64,000 nucleotides of DNA from Paracoccaceae bacterium (GTDB lineage Bacteria; Pseudomonadota; Alphaproteobacteria; Rhodobacterales; Rhodobacteraceae): contig JALSJM010000005.1 in assembly GCA_026989355.1 (NCBI GenBank), forward strand, positions 124,001-188,000. Direction: 5' to 3'. A program made the translations under genes and the position numbers. Positions 48,814 to 57,774 of this stretch are shown here, piece by piece (position 1 is the stretch's first letter; each line of letters starts with the position of its first letter). The notes under the pieces are model-generated. The model had not been told where the DNA came from, searched no databases, and worked only from the letters and a program-made list of their open reading frames with translations.

Positions 48814-49439
48814 GTGTCTTTTCCCGTTCCGGTTTCCCTTCCTTCTTCGGCAGGCGCCGCGGGCGTTCCCACAGAGGCCCCGCCTGTCTGCTTGCGGGTT
48901 TTCCCGCGGGCACCTTCTGCCCCCGCATCCCCGAAGCGCGCCAGACGACGCCGCGCTGTCGCAAGGCGGCTCATCACGGTTCCGAGCGGAACCTGCATGA
49001 TCCCGGCCGCCTCGCGATAGGAGAAACCTTCCACATAGACCAGCATCACCGCCTCGCGCTGCCCCCTGGGCAGGGCCATCACCTGTTCAACAATCTCGCG
49101 GGCCAGAATATTCATCTCCACACCCGGCGACGGATCGACGATATCCGTCTCTTCCATCGGCACCTGCCCGTTCCCGCGGCGCAGCCTGCGCGCCCGCAGA
49201 TCGTTCAGCCAGAGCGAACGGCAGATGCAGAAGGCCCATCGGTCAAGCCGGCTGCCGGGGGTAAACTGGCTGGCCTTCTCAAGTGCCCTCAGGCAAGTGG
49301 CCTGCACCAGATCATCGGCCAGATCGGGCGCCCCCGACAGCGCCCAGGCAAAACGCCACAGCCGGGGCAGGATCGCGGGCAGCCCCGCGGCCACGGCGCG
49401 CCGGGCCGCGGCATGATCCCTGCCGGACAACGTCTTCAT
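48810..49439 (-). CDS. ECF-family RNA polymerase sigma factor
   Basis: A 209-residue ECF sigma: region 2 (ALSGAPDLADDLVQATCLRAL, SRLDRWAFCICRSLWLNDL) and region 4 HTH (ALPRGQREAVMLVYVEGFSYREAAGIMQVPLGTVMSRL), then a long disordered basic/Pro tail. The translation most likely starts at ATG 49439; two codons upstream is a GTG at 49445. The cotranslated anti-sigma follows. It is divergent from the YceI-like gene, a likely target. Confidence 0.92.
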   Translation of the reverse strand: MKTLSGRDHAAARRAVAAGLPAILPRLWRFAWALSGAPDLADDLVQATCLRALEKASQFTPGSRLDRWAFCICRSLWLNDLRARRLRRGNGQVPMEETDIVDPSPGVEMNILAREIVEQVMALPRGQREAVMLVYVEGFSYREAAGIMQVPLGTVMSRLATARRRLARFGDAGAEGARGKTRKQTGGASVGTPAAPAEEGRETGTGKDT

Positions 49440-49489
49440 GCGCACACTTTCATGCGAATAATTTCACCGCCCGCGTGTTTCCCTTTCTG

Positions 49490-49509
49490 ACGGTTCCAAA
49501 AGGAACCGT
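49490..49509. promoter_or_regulatory. Perfect palindrome ACGGTTCC-AAAA-GGAACCGT upstream of the yceI-like gene
   Basis: A perfect 8-bp inverted repeat with 4-nt centre lies between the sigma-factor gene and the YceI-like gene. The GGAACC half resembles an ECF -35 element for the gene on the right, and its mirror serves the sigma gene on the left. That would suit a divergent autoregulated ECF promoter, but no convincing -10 is seen. Confidence 0.45.
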
Positions 49510-49548
49510 GCACCAAAACGACATGTGAACCATACGGGAGGAACAGAA

Positions 49549-50148
49549 ATGCGCAAAATGTTTATCGGCCTGGCAGCGGCGGTCATGCTCGGGCTTGGCG
49601 GCGGGGCCATACAGGCCGGCAGCCATGGTGGCAACTGGACGCTGGATGGTGCGGCCTCAAGCCTGGCCTTCGGATCGGTAAAGAAGGATACCGTGGGCGA
49701 AACCCATTTCTTCCGCAAGCTTTCGGGCACGGTCAGCCCCGAAGGCAACGTTGCGGTGACGATCGATCTCGGTTCGGTCGATACACTGATCGAGATCCGC
49801 GACGAGCGGATGATCGAGCACGTGTTTGCCAACGCTCCCGAGGCCAGCTTCTCGGCCAGTATCGACATCGGACCGCTGAGCGAACTTCCGGCAGGCGAGG
49901 TGAAGATCGTGGAGGTAAGCGGCGCGCTGACGTTCCTCGGTCGCGAGGTTCCGGTTGATTCCGAGGTGGCGGTAACGCGGCTTGGCGAAAACCGGGTGAT
50001 GGTGGTGAGCGAAGGAATGATCTGGCTGACCACCGAGGAAATGGGCATCGACGAGGGTATCACCAAGCTGCAGGAAATCGCCGAACTGCCGGGTATCACC
50101 CGGGCCTTCCCGGTAACCTTCCGGCTGGTCTTCGATCACGGGATGTAA
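49549..50148 (+). CDS. YceI-family periplasmic protein
   Basis: A 199-residue protein with signal peptide (MRKMFIGLAAAVMLGLGGGAIQA) and the YceI lipocalin-like barrel starting NWTLDGAASSLAFGSVKKDTVGETHFF, with VTIDLGSVDTLIEIRDERM after it. YceI proteins bind isoprenoid-type lipids and respond to envelope stress. GGAGGAACAG lies before ATG 49549; the frame extends to 49525 with no support. Probably controlled by the adjacent ECF pair. Confidence 0.88.
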   Translation: MRKMFIGLAAAVMLGLGGGAIQAGSHGGNWTLDGAASSLAFGSVKKDTVGETHFFRKLSGTVSPEGNVAVTIDLGSVDTLIEIRDERMIEHVFANAPEASFSASIDIGPLSELPAGEVKIVEVSGALTFLGREVPVDSEVAVTRLGENRVMVVSEGMIWLTTEEMGIDEGITKLQEIAELPGITRAFPVTFRLVFDHGM

Positions 50149-50173
50149 GCGCCGGAAATCCCCGGGCCCGATC

Positions 50174-50215
50174 ATGCCGGAAACGCGGGAAGCGCAACAA
50201 CCGGGTTTCCGGCAT
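50174..50215. terminator. Bidirectional hairpin between yceI-like gene and cbbR
   Basis: A perfect 11-bp stem (50174-50184 with 50205-50215), 20-nt loop, with a short TTT after it on the plus strand, between two convergent genes. A likely terminator for the YceI-like transcript and, less well, cbbR. Confidence 0.7.
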
Positions 50216-50222
50216 TTCCCGG

Positions 50223-51269
50223 TCAGCCGGGGCGGCCGGCGGGATCCGCCGAAGCGACAACGGAGGCGCATCCGTCATCTGCCGCCCCTGTTTCCGCAGG
50301 CATGTGCCCGACTGCGCCGGTCGAAGCGGCCGGACCGGCGAGGATGCGGTCGCTTTCGGTCAGGATGAAGTCCAGAAAGCTGCGCGCGGCCAGCGAAAGC
50401 TCCTTGCCGCGGGGATGCACCGCATACCACTGCCGTTCGATCGGAAAACCCTGCACGTCCAGTTCCACGACCGACCCCGCCGCCAGTTCCTGCACGATGT
50501 TGCGCCGCGAAAGAACCGAAACGCCGAGCCCCGCCATCACCCCCTGCTTGATCGCCTCGGCCGAGCCCAGCTCCATCCACGGGCGGATGGTCACCCCGGC
50601 ATCGGCAAACAGCCGCTCGGCCGCCTGCCGCGTGCCCGAGCCCGGCTCGCGCACGAGGAACTTCTCCTCCGCCAGCCGGACGAGCGGGATCGCCCTTTCC
50701 GCGGCCAGCGCATGGCCCGGCGGCGCCACCACCACGATCCGGTTGCCGATGAAGGGATAGGCCTCGACCGGCATCTCGCGCGGCGCCTGGCCCATGATCA
50801 GCAGATCGTCGAGGTTTTCACGCAGGCGCCTGAGCACGGTCGCGCGGTTGGTGACCACCAGCTGCGGCACCACCCGCGCATGGCGCTCGGCAAAGGCACC
50901 CAGCAGCGCCGGCATGAAATAGATCGCCGAGGAAATCACCCCCAGCCGCAGATCGCCCTGCACCACGCCGCGCGCCGCGTCGGCGTAATCGCGCAGCGCT
51001 GCCATCCGCCCCAGCACGTCAACCGCCGCGCGATAAACCTCGCGCCCCGCATCGGTGGGATGCACCCGCCCCCCCACCTGCTCGAGCAGCGGCAGGCCGA
51101 TGGTGTCGGTCAGCTTGCGGATCTGCATCGAAACCGTGGGCTGGGTCAGGTGCAGTGCCTCGGCCGCGCGCGTGAAACCGCCCAGCCGCACGACCGTTTC
51201 AAGGATCTGCAGCTGCCGCAGCGTGATGCTTTGCAGGAACAGCTTCCCGGCCGGCTCATTCATAGTCAT
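50223..51269 (-). CDS. cbbR: LysR-type regulator CbbR of the RuBisCO genes
   Basis: A 348-residue LysR protein: N-terminal HTH (LRQLQILETVVRLGGFTRAAEALHLTQPTVSMQIRKL) and a C-terminal effector domain. Its position, divergent from cbbL with a 143-bp gap, and sequence features such as LRLGVISSAIYFMPALLGAF identify CbbR. Family members sense metabolites such as RuBP or NADPH and activate cbb transcription. A second in-frame ATG (51263) is possible. The last 30 residues are low-complexity. Confidence 0.93.
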   Translation of the reverse strand: MTMNEPAGKLFLQSITLRQLQILETVVRLGGFTRAAEALHLTQPTVSMQIRKLTDTIGLPLLEQVGGRVHPTDAGREVYRAAVDVLGRMAALRDYADAARGVVQGDLRLGVISSAIYFMPALLGAFAERHARVVPQLVVTNRATVLRRLRENLDDLLIMGQAPREMPVEAYPFIGNRIVVVAPPGHALAAERAIPLVRLAEEKFLVREPGSGTRQAAERLFADAGVTIRPWMELGSAEAIKQGVMAGLGVSVLSRRNIVQELAAGSVVELDVQGFPIERQWYAVHPRGKELSLAARSFLDFILTESDRILAGPAASTGAVGHMPAETGAADDGCASVVASADPAGRPG

Positions 51270-51412
51270 TGATCTATGATCCTGATAGAAACTATTGATT
51301 TCCCCTTATATCGAGAGCAGTGCATACTGTCCACACGCTGCCAGATCCGGCTTCGCCCGGGGAGGAGGGCAGGATTCGAAATTGCAACCACTGAAAACGC
51401 GAAGGAAGCGCA
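51270..51412. promoter_or_regulatory. cbbR-cbbL divergent promoter/operator region
   Basis: 143 bp, AT-rich in the cbbR half. It contains ATAG-AAA-CTAT (51285-51295) within TGATAGAAACTATTGA and further TGATC/GATC copies (51270-51280), consistent with LysR-type T-N11-A binding. The cbbL ribosome site GGAAG lies before ATG 51413. Operator limits are inferred. Confidence 0.5.
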
Positions 51413-52831
51413 ATGGCCAAATCATACAAGGCGGGTGTGAAGGAATACCGCGATACATACTGGGAGCCGGATTATACGCCGAAGGACAGCGACATCCTGG
51501 CCTGTTTCAAGATCACGCCCCAGCCGGGCGTGCCGCGCGAAGAGGCCGCCGCCGCGGTGGCCGCCGAAAGCTCTACCGGCACCTGGACGACCGTGTGGAC
51601 CGACCTGCTGACCGATCTGGACTACTACAAGGGCCGCGCCTACGCGATCGAGGACGTGCCCGGTGACGACGATGCCTTCTACGCCTTCATCGCCTATCCG
51701 ATGGGGCTGTTCGAGGAAGGCTCGGTGGTCAACGTCTTCACCTCGCTGGTGGGCAACGTGTTCGGCTTCAAGGCGGTGCGCGGACTCAGGCTGGAGGACG
51801 TGCGCTTCCCGCTGTGGTTCGTGGCCACCTGCCATGGCCCCCCGCACGGGATCTACGTGGAGCGGGATCTGCTCGACAAATACGGCCGCCCGCTTCTGGG
51901 CTGCACCATCAAGCCCAAGCTGGGCCTTTCGGCCAAGAACTACGGCCGGGCAGTCTATGAATGCCTGCGCGGCGGGCTCGACTTCACCAAGGACGACGAG
52001 AACGTGAACTCGCAGCCCTTCATGCGCTGGCGCGACCGCTTCCTGTTCTGCCAGGAGGCGATCGACAAGTCCGAAGCCGAGACCGGCGAGAAGAAGGGCC
52101 ACTACATGAACGTCACCGCGCCGGATGTGGAAGAGATGTTCAAGCGGGCCGAGTTCGCCAAGGAGGTCGGCTCCAAGATCATCATGTCGGACTATCTGAC
52201 GCTCGGCTGGGCGGCGCATAACAGCCTGTCGCGCTGGTGCCGCGACAACGGGCTGCTGCTGCATGTGCACCGGGCGATGCATGCGGTGATCGACCGCTCG
52301 CCCACCCACGGCATCAATTTCCGTGTGCTGGCCAAGCTGCTGCGGCTTCTGGGCGGCGACCACCTGCATTCGGGCACCGTGGTCGGCAAGCTGGAAGGCG
52401 ACCGCGCCGCAACCCTGGGCTGGATCGACCTTATGCGCGACAAATACGTCAAGGAAGACCGCTCGCGCGGGATCTTCTTCGATCAGGACTGGGGGCAGAT
52501 GCCGGGGGTGTTCCCGGTGGCCTCGGGCGGCATCCATGTATGGCACATGCCGGCGCTGGTCTCGATCTTCGGCGACAATTCGGTGCTGCAGTTCGGCGGC
52601 GGCACGCTGGGCCACCCCTGGGGCAACGCGGCCGGCGCCGCGGCCAACCGGGTGGCGCTGGAGGCCTGCGTCAAGGCCCGCAACGAGGGCCGCGAGCTGG
52701 AGAAGGAAGGCAAGGAGATCCTGACCGCAGCCGCCAAGCACAGCCCCGAACTGAAGATTGCCATGGAAACGTGGAAAGAGATCAAGTTCGAGTTCGACAC
52801 CGTCGACAAGCTCGACGTTCAGCACCGCTGA
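51413..52831 (+). CDS. cbbL: RuBisCO large subunit, form I (green-like, IA type)
   Basis: Fixes CO2 onto ribulose 1,5-bisphosphate. The 472-residue subunit keeps the active-site residues: TIKPKLG (Lys175/177 equivalents), [17 protein letters not shown] (carbamylated Lys and Mg ligands Asp, Glu), [28 protein letters not shown] (loop 6 Lys) and SGGIHVWH. Features such as [25 protein letters not shown] place it with form IA proteobacterial enzymes. Part of the central region ([20 protein letters not shown]) deviates from the usual HD(F/Y) sequence, a variant that could be clade-specific. Confidence 0.97.
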   Translation: MAKSYKAGVKEYRDTYWEPDYTPKDSDILACFKITPQPGVPREEAAAAVAAESSTGTWTTVWTDLLTDLDYYKGRAYAIEDVPGDDDAFYAFIAYPMGLFEEGSVVNVFTSLVGNVFGFKAVRGLRLEDVRFPLWFVATCHGPPHGIYVERDLLDKYGRPLLGCTIKPKLGLSAKNYGRAVYECLRGGLDFTKDDENVNSQPFMRWRDRFLFCQEAIDKSEAETGEKKGHYMNVTAPDVEEMFKRAEFAKEVGSKIIMSDYLTLGWAAHNSLSRWCRDNGLLLHVHRAMHAVIDRSPTHGINFRVLAKLLRLLGGDHLHSGTVVGKLEGDRAATLGWIDLMRDKYVKEDRSRGIFFDQDWGQMPGVFPVASGGIHVWHMPALVSIFGDNSVLQFGGGTLGHPWGNAAGAAANRVALEACVKARNEGRELEKEGKEILTAAAKHSPELKIAMETWKEIKFEFDTVDKLDVQHR

Positions 52832-52898
52832 TCGCCATCCATCCCGCCCCCGGCCCGGCGCCGGGGGCAACCGAGATACTTTGACAAGGAATGAAACC

Positions 52899-53258
52899 AT
52901 GAGCGACGTGCAAGACTATCCTTCCCGCCTGTCGGATCCCAATTCCCGCAAGCTGGGCACGTTTTCCTATCTGGAACCGATGACCGGCGACGAGATCCGC
53001 AAGCAGGTGGAATACATCATCAACCAGGGCTGGAATCCCGGCATCGAACATACCGAACCGGAAAATGCCTTCGGCAACTACTGGTACATGTGGAAGCTGC
53101 CGATGTTCGGCGAAACCGATGTGGATGCGGTGCTGAAGGAAATCGACCTGTGCCGCGAAAACAACCCCGGCAATCACGTGCGCCTGATCGGCTACGACAA
53201 CTACAACCAGACCCAGGGCACCGCGATGCTGGTGCACCGGGCCGAGATCAGGGCCTGA
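52899..53258 (+). CDS. cbbS: RuBisCO small subunit
   Basis: A 119-residue small subunit for an L8S8 holoenzyme. Features: [38 protein letters not shown] and [16 protein letters not shown]. It starts 67 nt after cbbL; ATG 52899 has an AAGGAATG-type site. It is followed by a hairpin before cbbQ. Confidence 0.97.
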   Translation: MSDVQDYPSRLSDPNSRKLGTFSYLEPMTGDEIRKQVEYIINQGWNPGIEHTEPENAFGNYWYMWKLPMFGETDVDAVLKEIDLCRENNPGNHVRLIGYDNYNQTQGTAMLVHRAEIRA

Positions 53259-53264
53259 TCCTTG

Positions 53265-53294
53265 CGGGGCGCCTCTGCCGACAGCGGCGCCCCG
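53265..53294 (+). terminator. Hairpin between cbbS and cbbQ
   Basis: A perfect 9-bp stem CGGGGCGCC/GGCGCCCCG (53265-53273 with 53286-53294) with a 12-nt loop starts 7 nt after the cbbS stop; no U-tract follows. It likely gives partial termination or mRNA stabilisation so that cbbLS is expressed above the activase genes. Confidence 0.65.
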
Positions 53295-53319
53295 ACAATC
53301 CCCAACCGACGAGGCCGAG

Positions 53320-54129
53320 ATGAGCACCCCCGCCCGCGAAGATTTCATCGTCAAGGACGAGCCCTACTACCGCCCGGTCGCCGACGAGGTGGAGCGTTTC
53401 GACGCCGCCTATGACGTGCGCATGCCGGTGATGCTGAAGGGGCCCACCGGCTGCGGCAAGTCGCGTTTCGTGGAATACATGGCCTGGAAGCTGGGCCGCC
53501 CGCTGATCACCGTGGCCTGCAACGAGGACATGACCGCCGCCGATCTGGTGGGCCGCTTCCTGCTGGATATCAACGGCACGAAATGGCAGGACGGCCCGCT
53601 GACCGTGGCCGCGCGCATCGGCGCCATCTGCTATCTGGACGAGGTGGTAGAGGCACGCCAGGACACCACCGTGGTAATTCACCCGCTCACCGATCACCGC
53701 CGGGTGCTGCCGCTCGACAAGAAGGGCGAGCTCGTGGAGGCGCATCCCGATTTCCAGATCGTGATTTCCTACAACCCCGGCTACCAGTCGATGATGAAGG
53801 ATCTGAAACAGTCCACCAAGCAGCGCTTCGGCGCCATGAGCTTCGACTACCCGGATCCGCAGGTGGAGGCCGAGATCGTCGCCCATGAATCGGGTGTGGC
53901 GTCCGAGATGGCGGCGAAGCTCGTGCAGGTGGCACAGAGCTCGCGCAACCTCAAGGGCCACGGGCTGGACGAAGGCATGTCCACCCGGCTGCTGATCTAT
54001 GCCGGCCAGCTGATCGAAAAGGGCATCCCGGCCACGGCCGCCTGCCGCATGGCGCTGGTGGAGCCGATCACCGACGATCCCGACATGCGCGAGACGCTGG
54101 ATGCCGCCGTCACCACCTTTTTCGGGTGA
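53320..54129 (+). CDS. cbbQ: RuBisCO activase AAA+ subunit CbbQ
   Basis: A 269-residue MoxR-type AAA+ ATPase that, with CbbO, removes inhibitory sugar phosphates from RuBisCO. Walker A is [18 protein letters not shown], Walker [15 protein letters not shown], sensor [10 protein letters not shown], and [18 protein letters not shown] near the end. It forms hexamers docking on CbbO. Located between cbbS and cbbO. Confidence 0.96.
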   Translation: MSTPAREDFIVKDEPYYRPVADEVERFDAAYDVRMPVMLKGPTGCGKSRFVEYMAWKLGRPLITVACNEDMTAADLVGRFLLDINGTKWQDGPLTVAARIGAICYLDEVVEARQDTTVVIHPLTDHRRVLPLDKKGELVEAHPDFQIVISYNPGYQSMMKDLKQSTKQRFGAMSFDYPDPQVEAEIVAHESGVASEMAAKLVQVAQSSRNLKGHGLDEGMSTRLLIYAGQLIEKGIPATAACRMALVEPITDDPDMRETLDAAVTTFFG

Positions 54130-54258
54130 CGCCATGAACGGGGCCGGCTTCAACACCGCCCGGGGCGCGCAGCGGCCCGGGCAGCGCCCGACCGCCCCCC
54201 CGGGCGGGCGCTTCGCTTCCGCCCGCGGTCGGGCACTCCCCTGCGTTCGGACCTGATC

Positions 54259-56589
54259 ATGACCGTCAACCTCGACGACTACCGCGAAGATCTGATCGCC
54301 GCCGCGCCCGAGCTGGCCGAAACGCTGGACGCGAGCTTCGCCGAGGCCGCCCGGGTGATGTCCCCGGCCGCGCTCAAGGACTGGCTCGACGGCGCCCGCG
54401 GCATCGTCTCCCTGCGCAAGGGGCCCGAACTGCTGCTGACCTGGCTCGACGAGATGCCGCTGGTGGTCAAGGACTGCGGCGAAGACATCATCCGCGACGT
54501 GGCCGAGGCCGCCTTCAGGCTGTCCTCGATGGTCTCGGGCCAGGTGCTGGAACGGATGATCGCCACCCTTCCGGCGGTCTCGGCCCGGCTGGGCGACCCG
54601 GACCTCTTGCGCGCCTATCTGCAGCTGCTGCACCGGCTTTCGGCACGCGCCCCCCGGGGCCTGCGCCCCATGTTCCGGGTGATCGACGAGTTGCTGGGCA
54701 AGCTCACGCTCACGGGGCTGCGCCGCTGGGCCGATTTCGGCGCCGAGGCCTATCGCCGGGATCTCGCCCGCCAGGCCGCCTATTTCGGGCTGGAAACCGA
54801 AGACAGCCGCGCGGTACTGAAACGCGAACGCAAGGGCACGCTGTTCATCGACAGCCAGCGGCGGCTGAACTTCTACCTGCGCGCCTTCTGGGGGCGCGAC
54901 TTCTTCCTGCGCCCGGCCGCGGCCGACAGCGCCGGCTTCCGCCCCTTCATCGAAGAGGGCGCGCTGCACCTGGCGGATGCGGTGGACGGAATCGGCGACG
55001 TTTCCGGCATCGACCTCTACCGCGCCATGGCCGCCCACATGGCCGCCCATGTCTCCTACACCGACATGCCGCAATCGGCCGGCACGCTGGCCCCGGCCGA
55101 GAAATTCATGATCGGACTGATGGAAGACGCCCGCGTGGAATGGTGCGCGGCACGCGATTTTCCGGGGCTGCGCCGGCTGTGGCTTTCGCTGGCCGAAGCA
55201 GCACCCGCGGCGGATTACGAGCACGAAAGCATGGCACTGCTGGAACGCACCGCGCTGGCGCTGCTCGACCCCGCCCGCAAGACCGGCGACGGCCCGCTCG
55301 ACGATCTGGCCGCCCGCTTCCATGCGCACGTGGCCGATCACGCCCGCGATGGCGCCTTTTCCGCCGATCTCGGGCGCGAGCTTTACGGAATCTTCTCCCA
55401 CCGCCGCGCCCTGCCCTCCCTGCGCATCCTCGAAAGCCTTGCCCTGCCCTGGCGCGACGACAACCGCTTCGTCTGGAACCTTGACGAATTCGACTGGGTG
55501 CAGGACACGGCCTATATCCCGGCCTCGCAAAGGCAGGTCCGCAAGCATGTCAGCCTGATGGAATTCGTCAACGAGGTCGAGGTGGAAACCGCCGGCGACG
55601 ACGCCCAGGAAATCTGGGTGCTGGGAAGCGAACTGTTCCCTTACGAAGACGAGGGCATTTCCTACAACGAGATGGAGGGGAAAGAGCCCGTCACCGGCCC
55701 CTTCCACTATCCGGAATTCGACTATCGCGTGCAGCTGCACCGCCCGGCCTGGACCACCGTCTACGAGCGCCGCCAGGGCCGCGGCGACCCGGAAGCGATC
55801 AACCGGCTGCTGAGCGAACACAAGGGCATCAGCCACCGCATCCGCCAGATCATCGACCGCCTGCGCCCGCAGGGCACCATGCGCCAGCGCAAGCTGGAAG
55901 ACGGCGACGAGCTTGACCTCAACGCCGCGGTGGATGCCATGGTGATGCTGCGCCTCGGTCTGCAGCCCGACATGCGCATCACCATGCGCAGCGTCATCAA
56001 CCGGCGCGATCTTGCGGTGGTGGTGCTGCTCGACCTGTCGGAAAGCACCAACGAAACCGTGCGCGGCACCGAAAAGACGGTGCTTGACCTCACCCGCGAG
56101 GCAGCGGCACTGGTGGCGGCGGCGATCGACGGTATCGGCGATCCGTTCGCCATTCACGGCTTTGCCTCCGACGGGCGCCACGACGTGCAGTATTACCGTT
56201 TCAAGGATTTCGAACAGAACCTTGACGCAGAAGCGAAATCACGGCTTGCCGGCATGCGGGGCGGGCTTTCGACCCGGATGGGCGCGGCGATGCGCCACGC
56301 CGGCCATCACCTGAAGATGCGCCCCGAGCGCCACAAGCTGCTTCTGGTGGTTACCGACGGCGAACCCGCCGATATCGACGAGCGCGACCCCCAGTATCTG
56401 CGCATGGACACCAGAAGGGCGGTGCAGGAACTGCACAAGGAAGGCATCCACAGCTACTGCCTGACGCTGGACCCCGAGGCCGACCGCTACGTGGCGCGCA
56501 TCTTCGGCGAAAACAATTACACCATCGTCGATCAGGTCGAACGCCTGCCGGAAAAGCTGCCGCGCCTGTTCGCAGCCCTCACGGCCTGA
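54259..56589 (+). CDS. cbbO: RuBisCO activase adaptor CbbO (VWA protein)
   Basis: A 776-residue protein with a long helical N-terminal part (about 1-590) and a C-terminal von Willebrand factor A domain. The MIDAS metal site is visible as VVVLLDLSESTNET (D-x-S-x-S) and VVTDGEPADIDERD. The VWA domain binds RuBisCO through the large subunit. A 129-nt gap separates it from cbbQ. It completes cbbLSQO; no other Calvin-cycle or carboxysome genes follow. Confidence 0.95.
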   Translation: MTVNLDDYREDLIAAAPELAETLDASFAEAARVMSPAALKDWLDGARGIVSLRKGPELLLTWLDEMPLVVKDCGEDIIRDVAEAAFRLSSMVSGQVLERMIATLPAVSARLGDPDLLRAYLQLLHRLSARAPRGLRPMFRVIDELLGKLTLTGLRRWADFGAEAYRRDLARQAAYFGLETEDSRAVLKRERKGTLFIDSQRRLNFYLRAFWGRDFFLRPAAADSAGFRPFIEEGALHLADAVDGIGDVSGIDLYRAMAAHMAAHVSYTDMPQSAGTLAPAEKFMIGLMEDARVEWCAARDFPGLRRLWLSLAEAAPAADYEHESMALLERTALALLDPARKTGDGPLDDLAARFHAHVADHARDGAFSADLGRELYGIFSHRRALPSLRILESLALPWRDDNRFVWNLDEFDWVQDTAYIPASQRQVRKHVSLMEFVNEVEVETAGDDAQEIWVLGSELFPYEDEGISYNEMEGKEPVTGPFHYPEFDYRVQLHRPAWTTVYERRQGRGDPEAINRLLSEHKGISHRIRQIIDRLRPQGTMRQRKLEDGDELDLNAAVDAMVMLRLGLQPDMRITMRSVINRRDLAVVVLLDLSESTNETVRGTEKTVLDLTREAAALVAAAIDGIGDPFAIHGFASDGRHDVQYYRFKDFEQNLDAEAKSRLAGMRGGLSTRMGAAMRHAGHHLKMRPERHKLLLVVTDGEPADIDERDPQYLRMDTRRAVQELHKEGIHSYCLTLDPEADRYVARIFGENNYTIVDQVERLPEKLPRLFAALTA

Positions 56590-56675
56590 GACGCAAGGCG
56601 CGCGAAAACAGGGAACGAATACCGGAACCGGCCCCTGTCGATCCCCCTGTCGGCCCCCGTCAATGCCGATCGATG

Positions 56676-57515
56676 TCAGCCCTCGGCAATCACCTGCTGG
56701 CGCTGGCGGCCGAGCCCCTCGATCCCCAGTTCCACCACGTCACCCGCCTTCAGATAGCGCGGCGGGTTCTTGCCCATGCCGACGCCCGGAGGGGTGCCGG
56801 TCGAGATCACGTCGCCCGGTTCGAGCGTGAAGAACCGGCTGAGATAGCTGATCAGATGGGCAACGCCGAAAACCATCGTGGCGGTGCTGCCCTCCTGCAT
56901 GCGCACGCCATTCACCTCAAGCCACATGGTCAGGTTCTGAACATCCTCCAGCTCGTCGGGCGTGACCAGCCAGGGCCCCAGAGGACCGAAGTTGTCGCAT
57001 GACTTGCCCTTGGTCCATTGCCCCTCGTGCTCGATCTGAAAAGCGCGTTCGGACACATCGTTCACCACGCAATAGCCGGCCACATGCACAAGCGCATCGG
57101 CCTCGGCAATGTATTTTCCGCGCCGCCCGATCACCACGCCCAGTTCGACCTCCCAGTCGGTTTTCCGCGAATCGCGCGGAATGATGATCGGATCGTCGGG
57201 GCCGCAGATGGCGCTGGTGGCCTTCATGAACAGCACCGGCTCGGACGGCACGGCCAGGCCGCTTTCGGCGGCATGATCCGAATAGTTCAGGCCGATGCAC
57301 ATGAACTTTCCCGTGCCTCCGACACAGGGCCCAAGCCGTGGGTTGCCGGTGACTTCGGGCAAGGTTTCGGGGTCGAGCGCGCGCAGCCTGTCCAGATCGG
57401 CAAGTGCCTCGCCGGCAATATCGCCGGTCACACCGGACAGATCCCGCAGCCGCCCCCCCGCATCCACAAGGCCCGCCTTCTCGGCGCCACGCCTGCCATA
57501 TCGCACCAGTTTCAT
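56676..57515 (-). CDS. Fumarylacetoacetate hydrolase-family protein
   Basis: A 279-residue FAH-fold enzyme. The N-terminal domain is followed by KFMCIGLNYSDHAAESGL, FMKATSAICGPDDPIIIP, and the metal site DWEVELGVVIGRRGKYI (Glu pair binding divalent metal), then ISTGTPPGVGMG. Members cleave C-C bonds or hydrate enols in sugar-acid and aromatic catabolism. The product is often annotated as ureidoglycolate lyase, which I do not adopt. An AGGGGGAA site precedes ATG 57515. Confidence 0.88.
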   Translation of the reverse strand: MKLVRYGRRGAEKAGLVDAGGRLRDLSGVTGDIAGEALADLDRLRALDPETLPEVTGNPRLGPCVGGTGKFMCIGLNYSDHAAESGLAVPSEPVLFMKATSAICGPDDPIIIPRDSRKTDWEVELGVVIGRRGKYIAEADALVHVAGYCVVNDVSERAFQIEHEGQWTKGKSCDNFGPLGPWLVTPDELEDVQNLTMWLEVNGVRMQEGSTATMVFGVAHLISYLSRFFTLEPGDVISTGTPPGVGMGKNPPRYLKAGDVVELGIEGLGRQRQQVIAEG

Positions 57516-57774
57516 GCCGTTCCCCCTGTGCTGTGCATCTGCTCATCCATTCATTTCACGGCCTGTCCGTTGATCGCCCGCCCGCCAACCGCTCCGAAAC
57601 AGGCAGGCGAAACAGACATAGCACCCGGTATCCTGAAACACCATCATCCGCCACCGCCCACGCCCATGTTCCCCGTATGGCCCGATCCCGGAAGCGGCAG
57701 ATTGTGCCACTCCTCCGCAGACGCTATCAATTGATGACGCACCGGGGAAATCCCGCAAGGCAGGAGAACCGAGC

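Noticed and set aside
51413-53258. Carboxysomal RuBisCO locus
   Set aside because: No csoS, shell protein or carbonic anhydrase gene is adjacent on either side.
53248-56181. A 977-codon minus-strand frame antisense to cbbQ and cbbO
   Set aside because: Shadow of high-GC codons; His/Gly/Val-rich translation with no motif, whereas CbbQ and CbbO are unmistakable.
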